Part shown: positions 34,473 through 43,401 of the stretch, piece by piece
Layout of the letters: every line of letters starts with the position of its first letter
How positions within the stretch are numbered: position 1 is the first letter of the stretch
Origin: Sporobacter termitidis DSM 10068
GTDB lineage: Bacteria > Bacillota > Clostridia > Oscillospirales > Oscillospiraceae
Length of the DNA stretch: 64,000 bases
Reading direction: 5' to 3'
Assembly (NCBI RefSeq): GCF_900130065.1
Contig: NZ_FQXV01000002.1
Span: 62,001-126,000 of the forward strand
Translations under genes and position numbers: made by a program
The notes under the pieces: model-generated
What the model saw: only the letters and a program-made list of their open reading frames with translations
Databases searched by the model: none
Told to the model about the DNA's origin: nothing

Positions 34473-35405
34473 ATGGAAAATTTGCAGGGCAAGGTCGCCT
34501 TTATTACGGGGGGCGCCAGCGGTATCGGCCTCGGCATCGCCAAGGCGTGCGCCAAACACGGCATGAAGGTCGTCGTCGCCGACGCGCGCCAGGAGGCGCT
34601 GGACGAGGCGCTCAAGTGGTTTAAAGAAAATAATTACCCGGCCCGCACCATAAAGCTGGACGTCACCGACAGGCCGGCTTACGAGCGGGCCGCCGACGAA
34701 GCGGAAGCGGCTTTCGGGAAAATCCACGTGCTGATCAACAACGCCGGCGTGGCCGCCGGCAGCGGCCCGATGCAGGAGGCCTCCTTTAAGGACTGGGACT
34801 TCATCGTCGGCGTCAATATCACCGGCGTGTTCAACGGCATCAAGATCATCCTGCCCCGCATTTTAAAGCACGGCGAGGGCGGCCACGTGGTCAGCACCGC
34901 GTCAAAGGGCGGCCTCATCACCGTGGGCATGTCGGGCCTTTACTGCACGACGAAATACGCCGTGGCCGGCATGATGGAGACGCTGGCCACAGACCTGCAG
35001 GGGACCAACGTGGGCGCCTCCGCCTTCTGCCCCGGCCCCGTCACGTCCAACCTGGGCTTCTCCTCCGCCCAGGTCCGGCCGGCCGGTCTGAAAAACGACA
35101 GTGAAAAGCTGCCGCCGCCACCACCGCCGGGCAGCGGCCCCATGCCGGACTGGTCCAAGATCTTTATGAGCCCCGAGGAGGTCGGCGAGCGCGTCGTCCG
35201 CGGCATCCGGCGGGGCGACCTGTTCATCCTGACGCATCCCGAGTTCAGGGAGGGCCTCATCGCCCGCAACGAGGCTATTCTGCGCGCCGTACCCGACGAG
35301 CCCCTCAACGTGGAACGCAAAAATGTTCTCAAAACCTTCGGCTCTTTGATCTACAACCCGGTCTACGATACCCAGACCCAGGTCGGTCCCCCCGACTGGG
35401 AATAA
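34473..35405 (+). CDS. Short-chain dehydrogenase/reductase
   Basis: 310 aa, classical SDR with a long C-terminal extension. TGGASGIGLGIAK is the cofactor loop, NNAGVAAGSG is present, catalysis uses Ser in STASKGG and YCTTK. Asp in VVVADARQEA after strand 2 suggests NAD rather than NADP. A loop (SEKLPPPPPPGSGPMPDW) with a Pro run and the extension MSPEEVGERVVRGIRRGDLF resemble steroid- or aromatic-acting SDRs. AAGGAG lies nine bases before ATG 34473. Substrate unknown; the neighbour is the divergent alcohol dehydrogenase. Confidence 0.88.
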   Translation: MENLQGKVAFITGGASGIGLGIAKACAKHGMKVVVADARQEALDEALKWFKENNYPARTIKLDVTDRPAYERAADEAEAAFGKIHVLINNAGVAAGSGPMQEASFKDWDFIVGVNITGVFNGIKIILPRILKHGEGGHVVSTASKGGLITVGMSGLYCTTKYAVAGMMETLATDLQGTNVGASAFCPGPVTSNLGFSSAQVRPAGLKNDSEKLPPPPPPGSGPMPDWSKIFMSPEEVGERVVRGIRRGDLFILTHPEFREGLIARNEAILRAVPDEPLNVERKNVLKTFGSLIYNPVYDTQTQVGPPDWE

Positions 35406-35425
35406 ACATCCGGCGCGCCTGTCGA

Positions 35426-37561
35426 TTATCGATTCCCCGGCCCGGGCGAGAGGAAGTTGATGCGCTGATTCATGAGCAGCGAGACGATGGAGTTGATGGT
35501 ATTGTAGGATTTGGCACCATAGATATCGATGCGCTGCAACAGCGCCATCGCGCCGAGCAGGACGTTCATGCCCTTGGACACGGCGATGCTCTGCCCGATG
35601 CAGCGGTACGCTTTATTTGACAGCGTGAGCAGGTCCGGCAGCCTGTCCATGTCCCGCTCAAAGATGACGCAGTCGGACTGGAGCTTGACCTTGTCGCAGG
35701 CGGCGTCCACAAAGCTGACGCTGACGTCGGCGGCCCGCATGGCCTCCCGGTCGTTGACGCCGTCGCCCACCATCATGACGGCGCCGGTCTCACGGAGCCG
35801 GCGGACAATGTCCGCCTTCTCCCCGGCGGCGCAAGCGCTGAAAACAGCGTCGATGCCCAGCGCCCCTGCGGCGATTTTCGCTCGTTGTTCGGTATCGCCC
35901 GTGACCAGTGTCACCTCCACGCCGAGGCGCTTCAGCTTTTGGATGAGCGCCGGCGCGCTGTCCCTGAGCGCCTCCTTCAGCGCGAAGATAGCCGCCAAGC
36001 GGCCGTCCACGGCCATAAAGACCGGCGTATAATCCGCCGCCAGGCGCTCATAAAGGCTCTCCCCCTCGGAGATATCAACGGCGCTGGCCAGCATGAGCTG
36101 CCTGTTGCCAATCAGCACGTCCAGGCCGTTATACCGGGCGCGGATGCCCCGGGAGGGAATCAGGCACGATTCGGTGACGCCGCCGTCGTCCGGCGCGCCG
36201 GCGGCCTCCCGGAGCGCCGAGGCGGCGGGATGGTAGTGCCCGGCCTCACAGGCGGCGCAGATGCTTAAAAGCGCCGCGCCGGAATAGCGCCTGTCGTAAA
36301 CGGCGGTCTCACAGAGCGTCATTTTTGGGCGCGTCAGCGTGCCGGTCTTATCGAAAACGACGTGCCGTATCCCGGCGAGCTTCTCGATGATATACGGATT
36401 TCTGAGGTAAAGGTGATTTTTGTTCAGCAGGGCGGCGTAGTTTTTAATGCCTGTGCCGAAGGCGGCGTTGGCCGACGAGGGGCTCAGCGTCATCATCATG
36501 CCCAAAGCGCCCGAAAAGGACCGGGTGGTCAGAGCATTCAGCAGCGACAGCCCCAGGGCCGGCGCCGTGAGACGGTATGAATAGGCCTTGGTGTTCCGGT
36601 ACGCGGCCACGTCCTCCTCTTTGATATCGGGCGCAGGCGGCTGCTTCTGTGCCTGGGTCACGCGCACGGCGAGCTTTCCGTCCAGCACCGCCATGCCCTC
36701 ATGGACCTCCTGTCCCGGCGTGCAGCGCCGGACCATGGGATGGCCGGCGTAATACAGCCCGTCCACCTGGGCCGCCCCCTGGGCGACGACGCCCCGGGCG
36801 GGCACAAGCTCCCCCTTGCCGACCTCGATAACATCGCCGATATCCAGTCGGTCCGCCGGGATAAAGCCCTTTCCGTCCGGCGTTATCCTGACGGCCAGGC
36901 CGAAGGTCTTGTTCAGGTTTTGGCCCAGGATGCGGAAGCAGTCCGCGTCCGCGGAGAATTTGACGTAATCGCTCAGCTCCTTGAGCCAGAGGAGAAAAAC
37001 GCCCTTTGCGCTGCCCCGGGTAAAGGTAAAAAACTGCGACGCGGCCCAGAGGAGCTTGTCGGGGTCCGCCGGCAGCGGCCGCGCCAGCGCCCTGTACGCG
37101 TTTTTGAGCAGCGGATAGCCGCCCGTCACAGTGACGACGGACGCGGCCTGCAGCAGCCGGAGGCCGCCGCTGAAGGGGGCCTTCCCAAAAAGCGCCTGCT
37201 TGGTCCGGAGCGCGATGTAAAAAAGGCCATAGAAAAACAGCTTCCGCCGCGCCCCGTCCCGGCGGTTCTCGGCGGTCAGCATATGCCCGAAGACGTCCAG
37301 CCAGTCCCGGTCCTTTTCGGCGCCGATTTCAATAGCGGCGTCGATTTTTTGCAGCAGCAGGTCCGCCGTTGTTTTTTTCTCGTCGTAGACGACGAGGACC
37401 GTGGCTGTTCTGGAGTTTGCGTTGCAGCAGGTCACGCCGAACAGGCCGTCGCAGTATACATTGATATACTGCGACAGCCTTTTATCGTATAACCGGTTGT
37501 GTTTTGCCCTGAATCTGCCGGGCAGCTGGTGGAGCACGAGCAACAAAATCGCCTCGGTCAA
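35426..37561 (-). CDS. Degenerate heavy-metal-type P-type ATPase
   Basis: 711 aa. The N terminus is a metal-binding-like ferredoxin fold without CxxC (RFRAKHNRLYDKRLSQYIN). Membrane helices, an actuator domain, a P-domain and two C-terminal helices follow. The phosphorylation motif DKTGTLT is intact (D404), as is GDGVNDREAM. However, the actuator TGE, needed for dephosphorylation, reads AGH (272-274), and the CPC/CPx metal motif of transmembrane helix 6 reads SPS (360-362). It may therefore be a regulatory or non-transporting partner. TTG 37561 is the apparent start, with no strong SD. It is the last gene of a three-gene operon, divergent from another P-type ATPase. Confidence 0.82.
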   Translation of the reverse strand: MTEAILLLVLHQLPGRFRAKHNRLYDKRLSQYINVYCDGLFGVTCCNANSRTATVLVVYDEKKTTADLLLQKIDAAIEIGAEKDRDWLDVFGHMLTAENRRDGARRKLFFYGLFYIALRTKQALFGKAPFSGGLRLLQAASVVTVTGGYPLLKNAYRALARPLPADPDKLLWAASQFFTFTRGSAKGVFLLWLKELSDYVKFSADADCFRILGQNLNKTFGLAVRITPDGKGFIPADRLDIGDVIEVGKGELVPARGVVAQGAAQVDGLYYAGHPMVRRCTPGQEVHEGMAVLDGKLAVRVTQAQKQPPAPDIKEEDVAAYRNTKAYSYRLTAPALGLSLLNALTTRSFSGALGMMMTLSPSSANAAFGTGIKNYAALLNKNHLYLRNPYIIEKLAGIRHVVFDKTGTLTRPKMTLCETAVYDRRYSGAALLSICAACEAGHYHPAASALREAAGAPDDGGVTESCLIPSRGIRARYNGLDVLIGNRQLMLASAVDISEGESLYERLAADYTPVFMAVDGRLAAIFALKEALRDSAPALIQKLKRLGVEVTLVTGDTEQRAKIAAGALGIDAVFSACAAGEKADIVRRLRETGAVMMVGDGVNDREAMRAADVSVSFVDAACDKVKLQSDCVIFERDMDRLPDLLTLSNKAYRCIGQSIAVSKGMNVLLGAMALLQRIDIYGAKSYNTINSIVSLLMNQRINFLSPGPGNR

Positions 37562-37583
37562 TTAAACTTCAAGCGCGCCGGCG

Positions 37584-37826
37584 TCACAGAAATATGGCTT
37601 TTGTCAGGTTCCGCCGGATATACCGCGCCAGCTGCCGGTTCCCCGTCCTGTCGGCCTCCGACTGAAAATGCGTTCCGATCCTTTTGCAGCAGGAGACCCA
37701 GAGATCGATATATTCCTTTTCGTTGTTCGATTCCTCACGGATCTCGTTCAGGCTGAGTTCTATCGCCTCTTTGACAGCCGCTTCCGCGCGGTCCAGCGCG
37801 TCGGCCACCGGCTTTGCTACCGCCAT
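37584..37826 (-). CDS. Small helical protein in ATPase operon
   Basis: 80 aa, largely amphipathic helix (AKPVADALDRAEAAVKEAIE, then NEKEYIDLWVSCCKRIGTHF). A vicinal Cys pair (SCCKR) lies in the middle. AAGGAG precedes ATG 37826. It sits between a coiled-coil gene and the degenerate ATPase gene with short gaps. No family recognised; by position it may attach to or modulate the ATPase. Confidence 0.72.
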   Translation of the reverse strand: MAVAKPVADALDRAEAAVKEAIELSLNEIREESNNEKEYIDLWVSCCKRIGTHFQSEADRTGNRQLARYIRRNLTKAIFL

Positions 37827-37856
37827 ACAATAACTCCTTATTTCATCTCCGGCCGG

Positions 37857-38303
37857 CTAAGCGTCCGATTTGCTGCCCTGCTTTCGTATCTTGTTGTTGT
37901 AGCTGGCCTCGGCGACAATGTCCTCCAGCCCTTCTCTGGCGCAGGCCAGCTTTTCCGCCGAGAATTCGCCAAGCAGCATCGCGGCGCTCACCGTCCCGAC
38001 GGCCAGCTTCCGCACGGATTTCTTCAGTGCGGCCGAAAAGAGTCCGCTGTTTTTATGCAGCATATTTTCCACAGCCATCTTCTGGTGCTCCTCGGAGATC
38101 ACCTGCAGCTGTTTCATCATTTCCTCAACGCTTTGGCTGATTTTCTCCATATTGCCGCAGATGGCGTCCACATTGCTCTGCAGCGCCGACTGGCCGGCAT
38201 TCAGGCTTTTGACGTCGTTCAAAACGGCATGATATTCATGATGCAGGGTTTTGACGTCGTCCTGCACTTTTTTATATTGGTTATCTGACACCTGGTCTTC
38301 CAT
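37857..38303 (-). CDS. Coiled-coil protein in ATPase operon
   Basis: 148 aa. Residues 1-85 are a long coiled coil (YKKVQDDVKTLHHEYHAVLN, MEKISQSVEEMMKQLQVISE). Residues ~90-125 form a mildly hydrophobic helix (KLAVGTVSAAMLLGEFSAEK) that could touch the membrane, and the tail is basic. AGGAG lies nine bases before ATG 38303; a TTG one codon earlier is possible. First gene of the minus-strand ATPase operon. No family recognised. Confidence 0.72.
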   Translation of the reverse strand: MEDQVSDNQYKKVQDDVKTLHHEYHAVLNDVKSLNAGQSALQSNVDAICGNMEKISQSVEEMMKQLQVISEEHQKMAVENMLHKNSGLFSAALKKSVRKLAVGTVSAAMLLGEFSAEKLACAREGLEDIVAEASYNNKIRKQGSKSDA

Positions 38304-38452
38304 CAACAGGCACTCCTATCGTGAAACGTTATTAGGTATTTATGAGCAGATCGCGCCTGATTTATGCGTTTGACGGCGCGGGCGCCGCCGGAGAATAAAT
38401 GATTTTCCCCCATGGAATAATCACTTTATACCTATTATTCCGGGAGCGCATT

Positions 38453-41410
38453 ATGCAAAACGCCATCAGCAAAATACAGACGCCGGAGCTTTCTCTGACG
38501 TATCGAAGAATCAGGATTTTTCATCGGGCGATACACCATAACGAGGAAAACGCCCAGGCCCTGGCGCGCCATGTGCTGGCGGCCAAGGGCGTCGTCTCGG
38601 CCGCCGCCAGCGCCCTGACCGGGAAAATCCTCATCGTGTACGACGCGGCCGTCACCGATGATTATCAGCTCGGCAGCCTTCTTTATTTATTCGGCCGGAA
38701 CGGCGCCGGGCAAAGCCTGTCCAACGTCATCAGCCTGGACGAGGCGCGCCGCCGGCAGGGGCTGCCGGCCGCCGCCGCTGAGACACCGCCCGCCGGCGCG
38801 GCCGCGCGCGGGGCCGCGCCGTACCACGCCATGCCCAAGTGGGAGCTGACGCGGCTTTTGAACACGAACGCGGAGCGCGGCCTCAGCGAAAAGCAGGCAC
38901 AGGAGCTGCAGAAAAGCTGCGGGCTGAACGTCCTGTCCGAAAAGAAACGGAAATCGCTGATTGCCAAGCTTTTCGGCAATCTTTTCAGTTTTTCCAACAG
39001 GCTGCTTCTTGGGGTGGGCGTCGTCTCGCTGCTCGCGGGCCAGATACCGGACGCGCTGGCGATCTTTGGCATCGTGGCCATGCAGACGGTGCTCAGCACC
39101 GTCCAGAGCCACAAGGCGGAAAATTCCATCACTCTGCTGAAGGGCTTTATGGTCAACAAGTCGCGGGTCATCCGGGAGGGACGGGAGCGCGTTATCGCAT
39201 CGAAATACCTTGTCCCGGGCGACGTCATCGTCGTGGAGGCCGGCGACAAGGTCCCCGCCGACGCCCGGATCGTCGACTGTACCGAGCTGCGGACCTCGGA
39301 AGCCTCCCTGACCGGCGAGGCTGCCGCCGTCGAAAAAAATATGAAGCCCTGCCGGGAGGACACGGATGTCGGCAGCCGGCACAATATGCTGTATATGGGC
39401 TCCGACATCCTGTGCGGCAGGGCAAGGGCCGTCGTCACCGCCACGGGCATGGATACGGAGATAGGCAAGATCGCCCTGATGCTCCAGAACATCCGCGAGG
39501 GCGTGCCGCCGATCCAGAAAAAGATCGGCAAGCTGACAAAAACGATCACCCTCGCCGCGGGCGGCCTGAGTCTTCTCTTCGCCGGCGCCGGACTTCTGGC
39601 CGGAAAGCCGCTGGGGGAGGTCCTCGTTTTGTCCATCTGCTTTTCCATCGGCGCGATACCGGAGAGCCTGCCGGCCGTCGTCAGCGCGTCCATGGCCAGG
39701 AGCGTGCGGCGGATGGCGGGGCGCAACGCCATCGTCCGGTCGCTGCCGGCGGTGGAGACGCTCGGCGCCACGGACGTCATCTGCTGCGACAAGACCGGCA
39801 CTCTGACCATGAACGAAATGACGGTCCGGCGCATCTGGGCCGACAATTCGTTTTACACCGTCACCGGGAGCGGCTACAGCCCGTCGGGCGAAATCACCCT
39901 GGACTGTGGGAGCGGCGCGGCCTCTCCGGCGCTGGAGCGGCTCCTCCTGGCCGGCGTCCTCTGCAACAACGCCTGCCTCACAAAAGCCGACGGGAAGTGG
40001 GCCGTGCAGGGAGACCCCACGGAGGGCGCGCTGCTGGCGGCGGCCGGAAAGTATGGTATGGACACGGCCGATATCGAGTCGCGCTGCCGCCGGATACGGG
40101 AGGTCCCTTTCGACAGCGCCAGGCAGTGCATGATCGCCCACACCTCCGCCGACGATGGAGAGACCGCCTACTGCAAGGGCGCCTACAACAAGGTCGCGGA
40201 AAAGTGCGCCTATATCCTCCGGGACGGCGCGGCGCGGCCGTTTACGGCGCCGGAGAAGGCGGCCGTGCAGAAAATCTGCGACGATATGGGAAACGACGCC
40301 CTGCGGGTGCTGGCCTTTTCCTGCAAAAAAATGGACGGGACCCATCGGGGCCTGGACGGGGATTTTGTCTTTCTGGGCATCGTGGGCATGTCGGACCCCG
40401 CCCGGCCCGCTGCCGGAGAATCCGTGGCGCGGTGCCGGAAGGCCGGCGTCAACGTGGTGATGATCACCGGGGACAATAAAAATACCGCTGCGGAGATCGC
40501 GCGGCAGGTGGGACTTTTAACGGACGGCCTGATCGTCACCGGCGCGGAGCTGGACCGGATGACGGACGGGGAGCTGGCCGCCCAAGTGGACAGCGTCCAG
40601 GTCTTTGCCCGGACCTGCCCCGAGCAGAAGCACCGGATCGTCCGGGCCCTGAAAAAGGCCGGCCATACCGTTGCTATGGTGGGCGACGGCGTCAACGACG
40701 CGCCGGCCATGAAGGAGGCGGACATCGGCATCGCCATGGGCAAAAGCGGCAGCGACGTGGCCAAGGACGTGGCGGGCATCACCCTTGTGGACGACGATAT
40801 CCTCACCATTGTCGACGCCATACAGGAGGGGCGCTCGGTGACCGAGAACATCAAAAACTCCATGCGCTATCTCCTGACGGGTGCCCTGGGCGAGGTGGCT
40901 GCCATCGGGCTGTGCGCCCTGGGCTTCGGCGTCCTGCCGCTGTTGTCCATCCAGATACTCTGGACAAACGTCATCGCCGAGACCATCCTGGGCTCCGCCG
41001 TGGCCGTGGAGCCGCCCTGCCCCGGCGTTATGGACCGACCGCCCTACGGCCGGGACGACGCCCTCGTGGACAGGCCGACGATGATAGAGATTTTGAAAAA
41101 GGGGCTGCTCATCGGCCTTGCCACCTTCGGCGTATTCTCCGGCGCGATGCTCGGCGGCCTCGGCCTCAAAACAGCCAGAACGGCCGCGTTCGCCGCGCTC
41201 ATCCTCTCGCAGATGCTCAGCGCCTACCGCAGCCGGCTGAACAAGGACCGCCCCGCGGGTGCTTATATGAAGGTTGCTCTCGCCGCTTCGGCGGCGATGC
41301 TGGCGGGTATCCTGTATCTTCCGCCGCTGAGCTCCTTTTTCGGCACCGTACCCTTAAGCGCGGCGGATGCCGGCTCTGTGCTCCTGGCGGGCGGCATCGG
41401 CGGACTGTAA
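38453..41410 (+). CDS. P-type ATPase, Ca2+/P2-like with HMA-like N terminus
   Basis: 985 aa. An N-terminal ~110-aa region (YRRIRIFHRAIHHNEENAQA, AASALTGKILIVYDAAV) resembles a metal-binding HMA fold lacking CxxC. It is followed by a cation-transporter N domain, actuator with LTGEAAAVEKN, helix 4 with GAIPESLPAVVSAS (P2-type PEGLP-like), DKTGTLTMNEMTVRR, MITGDNKNTAAEIA and GDGVNDAPAMKEADIGIAMG. All catalytic motifs are intact, so it should be an active cation pump; the ion is not clear (Ca2+, Mn2+ or other). GGGAG precedes ATG 38453. It is divergent from the operon with the degenerate ATPase, 149 bases away. Confidence 0.88.
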   Translation: MQNAISKIQTPELSLTYRRIRIFHRAIHHNEENAQALARHVLAAKGVVSAAASALTGKILIVYDAAVTDDYQLGSLLYLFGRNGAGQSLSNVISLDEARRRQGLPAAAAETPPAGAAARGAAPYHAMPKWELTRLLNTNAERGLSEKQAQELQKSCGLNVLSEKKRKSLIAKLFGNLFSFSNRLLLGVGVVSLLAGQIPDALAIFGIVAMQTVLSTVQSHKAENSITLLKGFMVNKSRVIREGRERVIASKYLVPGDVIVVEAGDKVPADARIVDCTELRTSEASLTGEAAAVEKNMKPCREDTDVGSRHNMLYMGSDILCGRARAVVTATGMDTEIGKIALMLQNIREGVPPIQKKIGKLTKTITLAAGGLSLLFAGAGLLAGKPLGEVLVLSICFSIGAIPESLPAVVSASMARSVRRMAGRNAIVRSLPAVETLGATDVICCDKTGTLTMNEMTVRRIWADNSFYTVTGSGYSPSGEITLDCGSGAASPALERLLLAGVLCNNACLTKADGKWAVQGDPTEGALLAAAGKYGMDTADIESRCRRIREVPFDSARQCMIAHTSADDGETAYCKGAYNKVAEKCAYILRDGAARPFTAPEKAAVQKICDDMGNDALRVLAFSCKKMDGTHRGLDGDFVFLGIVGMSDPARPAAGESVARCRKAGVNVVMITGDNKNTAAEIARQVGLLTDGLIVTGAELDRMTDGELAAQVDSVQVFARTCPEQKHRIVRALKKAGHTVAMVGDGVNDAPAMKEADIGIAMGKSGSDVAKDVAGITLVDDDILTIVDAIQEGRSVTENIKNSMRYLLTGALGEVAAIGLCALGFGVLPLLSIQILWTNVIAETILGSAVAVEPPCPGVMDRPPYGRDDALVDRPTMIEILKKGLLIGLATFGVFSGAMLGGLGLKTARTAAFAALILSQMLSAYRSRLNKDRPAGAYMKVALAASAAMLAGILYLPPLSSFFGTVPLSAADAGSVLLAGGIGGL

Positions 41411-41414
41411 AGCG

Positions 41415-41453
41415 GCAAAAAAGCAGGCGCCTGAGACGCGGCGTCTGCTTTTT
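41415..41453 (+). terminator. Intrinsic terminator after the P-type ATPase
   Basis: GCAAAAAAGCAGGCGCC pairs imperfectly with GGCGTCTGCTTTTTGC around TGAGACGC; the 3' arm provides T5. Confidence 0.7.
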
Positions 41454-41535
41454 GCGGTACTTTATTGCACCGGACGATATTTTCACATATAATAGCAGCG
41501 GCTTTACAAATACGGATATATTGGGGAGTTCAGTT

Positions 41536-42432
41536 GTGGAAAACGGCGTCAGAGCGTTATTCAGCAAAAAAGAATTGGGCCGGACCTCGGGGGCGCTCTT
41601 CGGCACCCTCATCTATGCGGCCGGCATCAACCTGTTTATCGTCCCGGTCGGCGTTTACAGCGGCGGTATCATGGGCATCTGCCAGATCATCCGCACGATT
41701 TTGATCCGGTTTTTTCACGTGGATTTCGGCGCATACGATTTCGCCGGCATCATCTATTATATTATAAATATCCCGTTGTTCTTCCTCGCCTTCAGGACGA
41801 TGGGCAAGCTGTTTTTCGTCAAAACAATGATCTGCACGGTGGCGGTGACGTTCTTCCTCACCGCGATCCCCATCCCGGCACACCTGCTTGTCAAGGACGA
41901 TATTCTGACCAACTGCCTGATCGGAGGCATCGTCTCCGGCGTGGGGAGCGGCCTGACGCTGATCATGGGCGGGTCCGGCGGCGGCATGGACATCATCGGC
42001 CTTTATTACGTCATGCGCCGGAAGCGCTCCGGTGTGGGCCAGGTTTCGCTGGCCGTCAACGTCGTGCTCTACGCCGTCTGCTTCGCGCTTTTCGATATCA
42101 CGACGGCGGTCTATTCCATCATCGTCGCGGTCGCCGACTCCATCGCCATCGACAGGCTGCACACCCAGAACATCAACGTCGAGGTCATGATCATTTCCAA
42201 AAAAGACATGCGGCAATTCCAGTCGGACTTCATGAGCCAGCTGGGGCGCGGCCTCACCAAATGGAACATCACCGGCGCCTATACGAACGAAAACTCCGAG
42301 ATCTTTTATATCATCCTGTCGAAGTACGAGGTCGCCCAGCTGAGGCATCTCGTCCGCAAATACGATTCGGAGGCCTTTATCGTCGTCAACGAGGGCGTCC
42401 GGGTGGACGGGAATTACCTGAAGAAGCTGTAA
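41536..42432 (+). CDS. YitT family membrane protein (DUF161/DUF2179)
   Basis: 298 aa. Five or six N-terminal helices (TLIYAAGINLFIVPVGVYSG, IIYYIINIPLFFLAFRTMGK, GGIVSGVGSGLTLIMGGSGG) are followed by a cytoplasmic DUF2179 domain (INVEVMIISKKDMRQFQSDF, TKWNITGAYTNENSEIFYII). GGGSGG(M)D after the fourth helix is typical. GTG 41536 is the start, with GGGGAG seven bases upstream; the frame is open far upstream only as a shadow of the ATPase gene. Function of the family is unclear; it is widespread in Firmicutes. Confidence 0.9.
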   Translation: MENGVRALFSKKELGRTSGALFGTLIYAAGINLFIVPVGVYSGGIMGICQIIRTILIRFFHVDFGAYDFAGIIYYIINIPLFFLAFRTMGKLFFVKTMICTVAVTFFLTAIPIPAHLLVKDDILTNCLIGGIVSGVGSGLTLIMGGSGGGMDIIGLYYVMRRKRSGVGQVSLAVNVVLYAVCFALFDITTAVYSIIVAVADSIAIDRLHTQNINVEVMIISKKDMRQFQSDFMSQLGRGLTKWNITGAYTNENSEIFYIILSKYEVAQLRHLVRKYDSEAFIVVNEGVRVDGNYLKKL

Positions 42433-42443
42433 GCTCAAAGCTT

Positions 42444-43400
42444 TCAGTAATTGGGATAAATATACCCGTCCACCTTTTCCGCCGGCGTTATTTTTGTCAC
42501 GGTGATCTGGATATCGTCGATCGTCTGGCCGTCGTAAGTGATCTGTGCTTTATGCAGCGTCCCTTCGACGGTGACCCAGCTGTCCTCTTCCAGCGTTGAG
42601 GCCTTGTCATACTGGCACAGCAGCCCGCAGGGCGACAGGTCCGCCACGCAGCACGACATCATCAGGCGCGCGGGCACAAATTCGTTTGCTTTCATCTGAT
42701 TCGGGTCTTTGAAGACAAAGCCTTTGATCGAAATCTGGTATCCCGCGTATTGATCCATATTATCGTAGAACTCATACATCCACGCGCCAAAATCATCGTC
42801 CGACACGGTGATTTTTTTGTTTTTGACGTCCAGCCCGGCCAAACCGGCCGTTGCTTCGTCCTGCAGGGGCGCCTGCGCGGCGGCGGGCGCGTTGTCCTGC
42901 GGCGGCACGGCCGGCGTATCAGACGGCGCGGCGTCGGCAGACGCGGCGGGCGTGGTGATATTGATTTCCGGGACGTCGCTGCCGGCGGCCGGCAGATCGA
43001 CGGACGGCGAGACTGCCGGCGGGCTCGGCGAAAGCGCCGGCGTTTTGGCGGATACGCCGGCGGATTTTCCGGCGAAAGCGTTGGCGCTCACGTAGCCGGC
43101 GGACAAGTCGGCGGTGCCGAGCGCCGTATGGGGCAGCAGCAGGAGAATAATGGGCACCGCCAGAACAAGGCAATGGGCCGCTCGGATTCTGTGCTGGCGC
43201 CGCCCCAGCCGGAAGCACCCGGCCACGGTCCAGACGAGCATCACGGCGCTCGTAAAATAAAAATACGGCACCATTTTGGGCGTCACGTACATCTGATACC
43301 TGCCGGAAAGCAGCAGGTACAGCATCAGTACCGCAAACACCAGGGAGCACGACAGCTCCAGAAAAACCTGCGGATTCAGCATCCTTTTAACAGTACGCAT
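42444..43400 (-). CDS. YcgQ-like (TIGR03943/DUF1980) membrane protein
   Basis: 318 aa. Two or three N-terminal helices, a Pro/Ala/Ser-rich linker (about residues 100-185) and a C-terminal extracellular OB-like domain with RLMMSCCVADLSPCGLLCQY, whose four Cys suggest metal binding. Members sit next to DUF318 permeases, often in zinc-responsive operons. The start lies one base after the permease stop and its SD is inside that gene. Third gene of the operon headed by the COG0523 GTPase. Confidence 0.88.
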   Translation of the reverse strand: MRTVKRMLNPQVFLELSCSLVFAVLMLYLLLSGRYQMYVTPKMVPYFYFTSAVMLVWTVAGCFRLGRRQHRIRAAHCLVLAVPIILLLLPHTALGTADLSAGYVSANAFAGKSAGVSAKTPALSPSPPAVSPSVDLPAAGSDVPEINITTPAASADAAPSDTPAVPPQDNAPAAAQAPLQDEATAGLAGLDVKNKKITVSDDDFGAWMYEFYDNMDQYAGYQISIKGFVFKDPNQMKANEFVPARLMMSCCVADLSPCGLLCQYDKASTLEEDSWVTVEGTLHKAQITYDGQTIDDIQITVTKITPAEKVDGYIYPNY

Positions 43401-43401
43401 A

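Noticed and set aside
40912-41535. Upstream extension of the YitT gene through the end of the P-type ATPase gene
   Set aside because: That part is an out-of-frame reading of the ATPase; the terminator at 41415-41453 and the SD before GTG 41536 set the real start.
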